A stretch of 13,031 nucleotides of DNA from Betaproteobacteria bacterium (GTDB lineage Bacteria > Pseudomonadota > Gammaproteobacteria > Burkholderiales > Casimicrobiaceae), in the NCBI GenBank assembly GCA_005889025.1, contig VBCZ01000380.1:1-13031 (forward strand), given 5' to 3'. The notes beneath the pieces are model-generated. The model had not been told where the DNA came from and ran no database searches. It was given only the letters and a program-made list of their open reading frames with translations. This document shows, one piece after another, positions 7,966 to 13,031 of this stretch; positions within the stretch are counted from its first letter, which is position 1; the number at the start of each line of letters is the position of its first letter. The position numbers and the translations under genes are program-made.

Positions 7966-8103
7966 CGATGCTCTCCTCGCGAGTCGGTGAAAGCATCCGT
8001 CCGCCCCCAGCTGAATTGGGGCGCATCCCGACGCGCTGACGATGCCAGCGCGGTTTCACCTACTACGACTGGTGCAAGAGTACAGCGACGCGGTTGCCCC
8101 GTC

Positions 8104-8119
8104 TGGGCGGTAGCGCACA
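8104..8119. promoter_or_regulatory. candidate Crp/Fnr-type operator, site A
   Basis: TGGGCGGTAGCGCACA agrees at 14 of 16 positions with the consensus TGTRCGCTAKCGYACA from the sites near the other paralogues. It lies in the spacer upstream of paralogue 1. On the minus strand a -10-like TGTACT (8084-8079) follows with its first base 27.5 bp from the operator centre, the same spacing as at site B. That geometry approximates class II activation, where the regulator overlaps the -35 region. Confidence 0.5.
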
Positions 8120-8169
8120 TAAGTGCTCGGCGCGGCCGATCACGGCGCAAAAGGAAAAGGTTCGGAGAG

Positions 8170-8892
8170 CTACCTGACGACGTAGGGCAGGAGACGATCG
8201 AACTCCGTCTTGACCACCTGGTAGCACTCACAGGAGCGCGCCTCTACACCCGGGCGATCGAGCACGGTGATCGTGCCTCGGCGGTAACGGATCAACCCGG
8301 CGTCCTGCAACTTCCCGGCGGCCTCGGTGACGCCCTCGCGGCGCACGCCCAGCATGTTGGCGATCAATTCCTGCGTCATGGAGAGCTCGTTCGATTGCAG
8401 GCGGTCGAGGCTCAGCAATAGCCACCGGCACAATTGCTGGTCGACCGAGTGGTGCCGGTTGCAAACGGCGGTCTGGGACATCTGGGTGATCAGCGCCTGC
8501 GTGTAGCGCAGCAGCAGGTGCATGGTCGGCCCGAAACGCCCGAACTCGTTCTGAAGCAATCTCGCCCTGAGCCGGAAGCCGTGTCCCGCGCTTTGCACCA
8601 CCGCCCGGCTGGGCGTGGTGTCGCCGCCCATGAACAGGGATATGCCGAGGATGCCTTCGTTGCCTACGATGGCAATTTCAGCCGATGCGCCATCCTCCAT
8701 GACGTAGAGCTGCGAAACGATGGCCGTGGTCGGGAAATAGACGTGCCGCAACCGGACGCCGGGCTCATAGAGGACGTCACCCAGCTTCATCGGCACCAGT
8801 TCCAAACGGGATGCGAATCGCTTGTAGTCGCTGCGCGGCAGGGCGTTGAGTAGATGATTCTGATGGGGATGGTGGCGCGCAAGTGCAGCCAT
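8170..8892 (-). CDS. Crp/Fnr-type transcriptional regulator (paralogue 2)
   Basis: A 240-residue regulator of the Crp/Fnr superfamily. It has a beta-roll sensor domain (HVYFPTTAIVSQLYVMEDG, AEIAIVGNEGILGISLFMGG, SRAVVQSAGHGFRL), a dimer helix, and a helix-turn-helix at about 172-212 (MTQELIANMLGVRREGVTEA, YRRGTITVLDRPGVEARS). Cys144, Cys155 and the CxC pair 221/223 are conserved in paralogue 3, to which it is clearly the closest relative in the window. Cyclic-nucleotide contact residues are not evident, so the ligand is unknown. I chose the ATG at 8892 because the protein then aligns with both paralogues (HQNHLLNALP). An in-frame ATG at 8961 would add 23 low-complexity residues and sits near the predicted transcription start of the site B promoter. 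No strong ribosome binding site is seen for either. It probably acts on itself and its paralogues through the shared operators (inference). Confidence 0.93.
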   Translation of the reverse strand: MAALARHHPHQNHLLNALPRSDYKRFASRLELVPMKLGDVLYEPGVRLRHVYFPTTAIVSQLYVMEDGASAEIAIVGNEGILGISLFMGGDTTPSRAVVQSAGHGFRLRARLLQNEFGRFGPTMHLLLRYTQALITQMSQTAVCNRHHSVDQQLCRWLLLSLDRLQSNELSMTQELIANMLGVRREGVTEAAGKLQDAGLIRYRRGTITVLDRPGVEARSCECYQVVKTEFDRLLPYVVR

Positions 8893-8992
8893 GTGCGCCG
8901 TGGCCCTCGACGCCAAGGGCGACGCTTTCCCGACGCTGGAGCGCGGTCTGTCGGCTGCCATGGCGACAGTCTAGACCATCGGGTCGCTCTTT

Positions 8993-9008
8993 TGTACGCT
9001 ATCGTACA
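8993..9008. promoter_or_regulatory. candidate Crp/Fnr-type operator, site B
   Basis: TGTACGCTATCGTACA is a perfect inverted repeat with 6-bp arms and a 4-bp centre. It lies 100 nt upstream of the paralogue 2 start codon. On the minus strand a -10-like TAGACT (8973-8968) follows at the same spacing as at site A. An 11-bp flank, ATCGGGTCGCT (8978-8988), recurs beside site D. Confidence 0.65.
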
Positions 9009-9066
9009 GAGGCGCTCTGCGCGGCACCTCCGTGTTGGACTTCGAAAGTTTCGCCCAGGTCGAACG

Positions 9067-9172
9067 TTCCAAGCCGGTCGCCGTCAGGATAGCGCGCACG
9101 CCCGCGACGAAATCTTTGGCGCCGCAATTCCACCGCGGAGATTTTGACCGCGATGCGACGCATCCAGGCCCG
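9067..9172 (-). pseudogene. remnant of an EAL (c-di-GMP phosphodiesterase) domain, frameshifted
   Basis: Read on the minus strand, 9172-9122 gives RAWMRRIAVKISAVELR. One base later, in a different frame, the sequence continues AKDFVAGVRAILTATGLE (to 9067). Joined, this is the stretch of an EAL domain around the VNIS motif and the following helix. It closely resembles the start of the EAL gene at the right edge (EFRHKDFLPGVRAILAETRLE). Several residues normally present between RAW and RIAV are missing, one base is inserted near 9121, and homology ends after GLE. No intact start, EAL motif or catalytic residues remain, so this is a non-functional fragment of about 35 codons. It lies just upstream of the site B promoter. 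Confidence 0.7.
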
Positions 9173-9187
9173 CGTCGTCCTTCGGTT

Positions 9188-9224
9188 CCGGCCGGGCACC
9201 CCTTCCTCTGGACTGCCCGGCCGG
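9188..9224. repeat. GC-rich stem-loop, 11-bp perfect arms
   Basis: CCGGCCGGGCA (9188-9198) pairs perfectly with TGCCCGGCCGG (9214-9224) around a 15-nt loop. It is followed on the plus strand by a pyrimidine-rich CCTCTTCTT rather than a clean T-run. No gene ends immediately upstream on the plus strand, so a terminator role is uncertain. It may be a relic of the lost genes or a small structured element. Confidence 0.55.
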
Positions 9225-9430
9225 GCCTCTTCTTGCGGGTACGCGTTGATCGTGGACGAGAACGCGCGTGAAAACCGTGTACCCTACCAATGCACTTCCA
9301 GCGTATGACGTTAGGCATCGCGCGTGGGCATCAGGATCGAATCCGGAGCGCTCAAATCGTGTGCACCTCTCGCCCGATGCGTCCGAGAAGCCGCATGAAG
9401 ATCGGTGTCGGTTGAGCAAAAGCGCGACGC

Positions 9431-9727
9431 ATGACCTACTGTATCGGCGTAATGCTCGACAACAGGATGATTTCTGCCCCGGATTCCCGCACGAATGCAG
9501 GCCTGGACATCGTCGCCAAGTTCTGCAAAATGACGGGGTCGAGCGTCGCGGTGGCTGCGTTATAGCTTTTCTGAGCTACGGCAACCTCGCCGGGACGGGA
9601 AGCGGTGATCGGTGTGCTTGACCAGCGCGTTTTGCCGGGGGACGCAGCCGCCAACTCCTGGAGCGCGCAGAGGATCTTCGACGTCTCAACGCTGGTCGCG
9701 GACGCGCGGCAAAGGAAGGCATCGTGA
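9431..9727 (+). pseudogene. remnant of an Anbu-type proteasome-like protease, frameshifted and truncated
   Basis: From ATG 9431 the frame reads MTYCIGVMLDNRMISAPDSR then TNAGLDIVAKFCKMT, the characteristic N-terminus of Anbu (ancestral beta-subunit, proteasome-type protease) with the Thr2 that becomes the N-terminal nucleophile. Homology then jumps frame near 9535 (VERRGGCVIAFLSYGNLAG) and returns to the first frame near 9599 (EAVIGVLDQRV, then IFDVSTLVADARQRKAS) before a TGA at 9725. In the first frame a stop already occurs at about 9574. Only about 100 of the family's roughly 240 or more residues are represented and the C-terminal half is absent. It lies 81 bp before a transglutaminase-like gene, the usual partner of Anbu, which supports the identification. 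Both the frame changes and the truncation mean it cannot encode a functional subunit. Confidence 0.8.
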
Positions 9728-9808
9728 TGGAAATAGTCGTCGACCATTTCCGTAAGACTCAGTAAGCATTCGACTCTTTCCTCATCACCTGCGCACACGG
9801 AGATCCTG

Positions 9809-10654
9809 ATGCAAATTCGTGTCGGCTTCGAAATGATCTACGACTGCCCGCAGCCAACCCCGATGATATTCAACCTCAATGTCCATTTCACACGGGTGTC
9901 GGATCTCGTCGGCCGTGATGACCTGATGATCGACCCGCCGGTGCCGATGGCCGGCTATCGTGACAGCTTCGGCAACTGGTGCACCCGCATCGTCGCGCCC
10001 AAGGGCCGCACGCGCGTCTCTGCCGACGCGCTTGTGAAGGACACCGGCGCCCCGGACGTGATCGTTCCGCACGCGCAACAGTTTCCGGTGCCGGACCTGC
10101 CCGAGGAAACGCTGCTCTTCCTCCTCGGGAGCCGGTATTGCGAAACCGATCGGCTGTCCGAGACGGCGTGGACTCTTTTTGGGCAGGCGCCAACCGGATG
10201 GGGCCGCGTTCAGACGATCTGCGACTATGTCCATCGGCATATCTCCTTCGGCTATGAGCACGCGCGCATGACGCGGACGGCGCTGGAAGCTTTTCACGAC
10301 AAGACCGGGGTCTGCCGCGATTATGCACACCTCGCCGTTGCCTTCTGCCGATGCATGAACATTCCCGCTCGGTACTGCTCCGGCTACCTGGGCGACATCG
10401 GCGTCCCGCCGCCGCATGGCCCTATGGACTTCGCTGCGTGGTTCGAGGCGTTCCTGGGCGGGCAATGGCACACTTTCGACCCACGTAACAATACGCCGCG
10501 CATCGGCAGGGTGTTGATCGCGCGCGGCCGCGACGCTGCCGATGTGGCGATCAGCAGCACGTTCGGACCAAACACATTGACGAGCTTCAGGGTATGGACG
10601 GACGAGGTGCCTGTCGTGGCGGAACATCTGCGAGACGTCGCGCCGGAGCGTTGA
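9809..10654 (+). CDS. transglutaminase-like protein of the Anbu-associated type
   Basis: A 281-residue cytoplasmic protein with a transglutaminase/cysteine-protease-like core. The N-terminal third (MQIRVGFEMIYDCPQPTPM) forms the beta-rich part usual in these proteins. The nucleophile is Cys169 in KTGVCRDYAHLAVAFCR, followed by NIPARYCSGYLGD. The third element is DFAAWFEAF...WHTFDPRNN with Asp224. The position normally holding the His of HAW is Ala209, so the standard Cys-His-Asp triad is not complete; some relatives may naturally differ here, and His221 is nearby. The tail PRIGRVLIARGRDAADVAIS matches the family. GGAG lies 6 nt before the ATG. Such proteins occur in operons with Anbu, alpha-E and ATP-grasp proteins thought to handle peptide ligation or hydrolysis; only an Anbu remnant survives here. 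Family identity is secure, activity uncertain. Confidence 0.9.
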   Translation: MQIRVGFEMIYDCPQPTPMIFNLNVHFTRVSDLVGRDDLMIDPPVPMAGYRDSFGNWCTRIVAPKGRTRVSADALVKDTGAPDVIVPHAQQFPVPDLPEETLLFLLGSRYCETDRLSETAWTLFGQAPTGWGRVQTICDYVHRHISFGYEHARMTRTALEAFHDKTGVCRDYAHLAVAFCRCMNIPARYCSGYLGDIGVPPPHGPMDFAAWFEAFLGGQWHTFDPRNNTPRIGRVLIARGRDAADVAISSTFGPNTLTSFRVWTDEVPVVAEHLRDVAPER

Positions 10655-10673
10655 AAAGCTCATCTGCGCGACG

Positions 10674-10697
10674 AAAAAACCCGCACGACTGCGGGTT
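10674..10697 (-). terminator. intrinsic terminator, minus-strand orientation
   Basis: An 8-bp perfect stem, AACCCGCA-CGAC-TGCGGGTT (10678-10697), has six A residues at 10674-10679, which become a T-run after the hairpin on the minus strand. It is the expected end of transcripts from the small membrane protein gene to its right. It lies 20 nt after the convergent transglutaminase stop and could stop that transcript weakly too, although only TTAT follows on the plus strand. Confidence 0.85.
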
Positions 10698-10765
10698 ATC
10701 AGGTGCGCTCTCAAGCGCGAGGTGCGAGCCTCTGGGGCCGGTCCCCAACTCGGGACCCATCGGAA

Positions 10766-10930
10766 TTAGGCATCCGGAGTCGCTTGATCACCTCCCACCG
10801 GCAGCTCCGGTGTGCGTGACGGAGACTGTTTCTCCAAATCGTCGCCATGGCGCGCCCAATTAACCAACGCTGCGAGGAGGATGGCCAGGCAACCGCCTAT
10901 CCAAAAAATCGCTATGGACCACCAGACCAT
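10766..10930 (-). CDS. small single-span membrane protein, unknown function
   Basis: A predicted 54-residue protein. Residues about 3-26 are one hydrophobic helix (WWSIAIFWIGGCLAILLAAL) followed by VNWARHGDDLEKQ and a hydrophilic, proline-containing tail ending GGDQATPDA. The positive charge after the helix suggests the C-terminus faces the cytoplasm. I prefer the ATG at 10930; the frame stays open upstream to a TTG at 11059 but the extra residues look non-coding, and neither start has a good ribosome binding site. Support for a real gene comes from the strong terminator 69 bp beyond its stop in the same orientation. I do not recognise a family. Confidence 0.5.
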   Translation of the reverse strand: MVWWSIAIFWIGGCLAILLAALVNWARHGDDLEKQSPSRTPELPVGGDQATPDA

Positions 10931-11285
10931 CGAAACGTCTGCCACATGAACGCTGTCTTCGGCACAATGGCTGAACGGCCCCGAATACGGGACCGCACCG
11001 GAACTCGACGTGCTGGTCGGCCGAACTCGACGCTCCTTCCAGACGAATCGGAGAACCAAGCTACGAGCTAATGGATAGATACTTATTTGTCTGTCCGTTG
11101 ACGGACTTTGGTTAATTCCGGAAACTTCACTGGGAATATTAGTAAGTGTTCACCTGTGCTGTGGCTGTTCCGTGCGCTAGCGCACATACCAACCTGGATT
11201 TATAATAATTAGCGCTCGGCAATATAGCGTAGAAACTAACCCACACGCCGTAAGAGGTTTTCAAGCATTCATGTGAGTAGCCGCA
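10931..11285. other. divergent intergenic region upstream of paralogue 3
   Basis: About 355 bp of clearly lower GC than its surroundings in the right part, as expected of a promoter region. It contains the site C operator (11171-11186), a TATAAT at 11201-11206, and a small hairpin GTCCG-TTGA-CGGAC at 11093-11106. No coding sequence is recognised. It probably carries promoters in both directions. Confidence 0.55.
11171..11186. promoter_or_regulatory. candidate Crp/Fnr-type operator, site C
   Basis: CGTGCGCTAGCGCACA contains the perfect 14-bp palindrome GTGCGCTAGCGCAC (11172-11185). It lies 99 nt upstream of the paralogue 3 start codon, almost the same distance as site B from paralogue 2. A perfect -10 hexamer TATAAT follows at 11201-11206 on the plus strand, and no good -35 box is present, so the operator occupies the -35 region. 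That is compatible with activator-dependent transcription or with repression. Confidence 0.65.
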
Positions 11286-12020
11286 ATGCCAGCGCCACCT
11301 ACTCCCCGCCAGAATCATCTTCTCGCGGCCCTGCCTGAAGCAGTCTACGAACGACTGCTGCCGAGCCTCGAGCTCGTTCCGATGCCGCTCGGTGAAGTCA
11401 TATACACATCGGGCAGCGAGCTGCCATACCTCTATTTCCCCACGGACTGCATCGTCTCGCTCGTCTATGTCATGGCGAATGGTGCATCGGCGGAAATCGC
11501 GGTGACAGGATGCGAAGGCTTGCTCGGCGTTGCCCTGTTCCTCGGCGGGCAGACCGCGCCGAACCAGGCGGTTGTCCAAAGCGGCGGTCACGCCTATCGG
11601 ATCGGGGCCAAGGTGATCAAGCACGAATTCGATCGAGGGGGTCCGCTGCAACACCTGCTGCTGCTCTACACCCAGGCATTGATTGCACAGATGGCGCAAA
11701 CCGCGGTCTGCAATCGGCATCACTCACTCGACAAACAATTGTGTCGCTGGCTGTTATTGAGTCTGGATCGACTGCACTCCGGTGAACTGACGATGACGCA
11801 GGAATTGATCGCCAACATGCTCGGCGTACGGCGGCAAGGCGTTGTGGAAGCGGCCGGAAACCTGCAGAAAGCGGGCTTGATCGATTACCGGCGCGGTCAC
11901 ATCAGCGTACTCGACCGGCCTGGATTGGAAGCGCGGGTTTGTGAGTGCTATGCGGTCGTCAAGCGCGAATACGAGCGTTTGCTGCCCGGGGGAGTCGCGC
12001 TGCTGGAGGAGGGACGCTAG
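11286..12020 (+). CDS. Crp/Fnr-type transcriptional regulator (paralogue 3)
   Basis: A 244-residue Crp/Fnr-superfamily regulator, most similar to paralogue 2. The beta-roll sensor domain covers about 20-125 (YLYFPTDCIVSLVYVMANG, AEIAVTGCEGLLGVALFLGG, NQAVVQSGGHAYRI), then a dimer helix with QTAVCNRHHSLDKQLCRW, and a winged helix-turn-helix at about 168-210 (MTQELIANMLGVRRQGVVEA, YRRGHISVLDRPGLEARV). Cys142, Cys153 and Cys219/Cys221 (CECY) match paralogue 2. The conserved Arg of the Crp recognition helix is kept in GVRRQG, but the later Arg position is Glu (GVVEAA), so the DNA site should differ from the Crp site. No cAMP-contact signature is evident. The ATG lacks a strong ribosome binding site but N-terminal alignment (RQNHLLAALP) supports it. 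Regulation through site C is likely; site D just downstream may control the next gene. Confidence 0.94.
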   Translation: MPAPPTPRQNHLLAALPEAVYERLLPSLELVPMPLGEVIYTSGSELPYLYFPTDCIVSLVYVMANGASAEIAVTGCEGLLGVALFLGGQTAPNQAVVQSGGHAYRIGAKVIKHEFDRGGPLQHLLLLYTQALIAQMAQTAVCNRHHSLDKQLCRWLLLSLDRLHSGELTMTQELIANMLGVRRQGVVEAAGNLQKAGLIDYRRGHISVLDRPGLEARVCECYAVVKREYERLLPGGVALLEEGR

Positions 12021-12043
12021 AGCCAGGGCTTATCGGGTCGCTA

Positions 12044-12059
12044 AGTGTGCTAGCGTACA
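12044..12059. promoter_or_regulatory. candidate Crp/Fnr-type operator, site D
   Basis: AGTGTGCTAGCGTACA agrees at 14 of 16 positions with the consensus; the right half is perfect. It lies 24 bp after the paralogue 3 stop and 108 nt before the likely start of the small gene at 12168. It is preceded by ATCGGGTCGCT (12032-12042), the same 11 bp found beside site B. I see no good -10 box downstream. Confidence 0.5.
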
Positions 12060-12167
12060 GACAACCATTGGCGGGCAGCCCATCCTCGACGTGCCATGAA
12101 CTGGCCAATGTACGTCCCCAGCAGTTCGACGCTGGTCATCCTTTTCAAAATCGCAAGGGCACGACTG

Positions 12168-12449
12168 ATGGCCAGCAGCCACAACGTTGCGCTGCTTACG
12201 GACGCAAGACTCATTTCCGTGACCGAGGAAATGAACAAAATATCGGACGAAATCAGAGAAGCCGGAGCCCAGGCCGCGCAGTGGCGCACCGAGAAAGCGC
12301 AGCCTGGACGCACACGGTGGTCCAGCGACGCCGAATTTCTGGTCCCCGACCTGACCACGTTGGCAAAGATCGCGGCGTGGGCGGACCTAAGGCACGCAGT
12401 CAACACCGGCACCGAAGCGCCGCATCCGCAAACGCACGGTCCAGTCTAG
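12168..12449 (+). CDS. small hypothetical protein
   Basis: A predicted protein of 93 residues (MASSHNVALLTDARLISVTE...), mostly helical and hydrophilic, with VTEEMNKISDEIREAGAQAA suggesting a short amphipathic helix and no membrane segment or signal peptide. I do not recognise a family. AAGGG lies 8 nt before the ATG at 12168. An in-frame ATG at 12096 would give 117 residues but has no ribosome binding site. With the 12168 start, the distance to site D (108 nt) resembles the distances between the operators and the start codons of paralogues 2 and 3. Codon use looks coding. It lies between paralogue 3 and a convergent EAL gene and may be a target of the regulators (inference). Confidence 0.55.
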   Translation: MASSHNVALLTDARLISVTEEMNKISDEIREAGAQAAQWRTEKAQPGRTRWSSDAEFLVPDLTTLAKIAAWADLRHAVNTGTEAPHPQTHGPV

Positions 12450-12490
12450 TAATACTTCGACTGCGGCACGCGCCGGCGATCCCTGCTAGG

Positions 12491-12559
12491 CAGCGTCCGC
12501 GAAGTCCTTCAGCGGGCGCTGACGGCCGAGACTCGGCTTGGGACGGACGGCGGACGCTG
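12491..12559. repeat. 10-bp inverted repeat at the 3' end of the EAL gene
   Basis: CAGCGTCCGC (12491-12500) is perfectly inverted as GCGGACGCTG (12550-12559), with smaller self-complementary pieces between (AGCGGGCGCT; GCCG-AGACT-CGGC). The element spans the EAL stop codon and the end of its coding region. It may fold at the end of the mRNA, but no T-run follows, so a terminator call is not justified. Confidence 0.5.
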
Positions 12560-13031
12560 AAGCAGGTCCCCATACAACTCCGCGAACTCACCGGCAACGA
12601 CGGGTCGACCGAAGTAGTCGCCCTGCCCCTCTCCGCATGAGCGCGTCTTGAGGAAGGCGAGCTGTTCGCGTGTTTCTACGCCCTCGGCAATGACTCGTAG
12701 CCTGAGGCTTCTGGCGAGGCTGATCACTGCGCCGACGATGGCGGCATCATCGGGATCGGTCGTGCTGTCGCGCACGAACGTCTGGTCGATCTTCAGCGTA
12801 TCGATCGGAAACTGCCGCAGATAGCTCAGACTCAAATAGCCGGTGCCGAAGTCATCGATCGCAACCAGCACGCCCATCGATTTGAGGGCGTGCAGCAGAC
12901 CCGCGGTGGCCTTGACATCCTGCATGAGGACGCTCTCGGTGACCTCGATCTCGAGATAGCGCGGCTCCAGCCGAGTTTCCGCCAAAATGGCGCGAACCCC
13001 GGGGAGAAAGTCCTTGTGACGGAATTCCAGG
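12509..13031 (-). CDS. EAL-domain protein (c-di-GMP phosphodiesterase), partial
   Basis: The C-terminal 174 residues of an EAL-domain protein; its start and upstream domains lie beyond the right edge. EAL domains hydrolyse cyclic di-GMP to pGpG in the cytoplasm. Visible catalytic or structural motifs in order are EVTESVLM (metal-binding Glu), AIDDFGTGYLSLSYL (the Asp pair and loop 6), LKIDQTFVRD (Lys and Asp) and IAEGVET (Glu), then the usual end GEGQGDYFGRPVVAGEFAELY. The EAL motif itself would be outside the window. Loop 6 has Leu where Ser is usual in GYSSL. The visible key residues favour an active enzyme. It is convergent with the small hypothetical gene, and the remnant at 9067-9172 comes from a similar domain. 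Many such proteins also carry PAS or GGDEF domains upstream, which cannot be checked here. Confidence 0.95.
   Translation of the reverse strand, partial: LEFRHKDFLPGVRAILAETRLEPRYLEIEVTESVLMQDVKATAGLLHALKSMGVLVAIDDFGTGYLSLSYLRQFPIDTLKIDQTFVRDSTTDPDDAAIVGAVISLARSLRLRVIAEGVETREQLAFLKTRSCGEGQGDYFGRPVVAGEFAELYGDLLQRPPSVPSRVSAVSAR

Larger units (their letters stand above)
8893..9430. other. gene-poor interval between paralogue 2 and the Anbu remnant
   Basis: About 540 bp without an intact gene. It holds the site B operator (8993-9008), the EAL-domain remnant (9067-9172) and a strong GC-rich stem-loop (9188-9224). Open frames crossing it on either strand show no recognisable family. I see nothing I can name between 9225 and 9430. 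The interval looks like decayed coding sequence. Confidence 0.6.

Noticed and set aside
9188..9224. GC-rich stem-loop as a terminator
   Set aside because: No clean T-run follows on either strand and no identified gene ends next to it; kept only as a structural repeat.
9436..9798. 120-codon minus-strand open frame
   Set aside because: It is antisense to the Anbu remnant; the plus strand shows specific family segments, and the minus translation resembles nothing known to me.
9785..10714. 309-codon minus-strand frame opposite the transglutaminase gene
   Set aside because: No recognisable motif; the plus strand encodes the family signature with a good ribosome binding site.

Overview
The window is high-GC bacterial chromosome, most likely from a betaproteobacterium of the Burkholderiales. 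The main hint is an orphan Bug/TctC-type periplasmic receptor, a family greatly expanded in that order. The CynX-like MFS porter, LysR regulator and aldo/keto reductase fit but are not decisive. I saw no tRNA, rRNA, CRISPR array, transposase or phage gene.

Left half (1-6957): a partial aldo/keto reductase runs off the left edge on the minus strand. A 390-bp spacer separates it from four rightward genes with gaps of only 49-66 bp: a Bug receptor, an MFS transporter, an SGNH/GDSL-type hydrolase, and a 612-residue three-domain protein (metallo-beta-lactamase fold, degenerate receiver, GAF). A LysR regulator converges on them from the right and has a readable promoter of its own.

Right half (6958-13031): this part is built around three paralogous Crp/Fnr-type regulators (7258-7965 minus, 8170-8892 minus, 11286-12020 plus). 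A 16-bp near-palindrome with approximate consensus TGTRCGCTAKCGYACA lies upstream of each, and a fourth copy lies upstream of a small unknown protein gene (12168-12449). This looks like a self- and cross-regulating set. Between the regulators lie decayed and accessory genes: a frameshifted remnant of an EAL (c-di-GMP phosphodiesterase) domain, a frameshifted and truncated remnant of an Anbu-type proteasome-like protease, an apparently intact transglutaminase-like gene of the kind normally found with Anbu, and a small single-span membrane protein with a clear downstream terminator. A 5'-truncated EAL gene runs off the right edge.

How the parts may work together (inference): the left cluster resembles a solute capture/transport and hydrolysis unit ending in a probable intracellular sensor-hydrolase. 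The right part resembles a small regulatory island where Crp/Fnr-type factors control each other and a small protein, next to c-di-GMP turnover genes. The Anbu remnant beside a preserved transglutaminase suggests that the peptide-processing system once encoded here has been partly lost.
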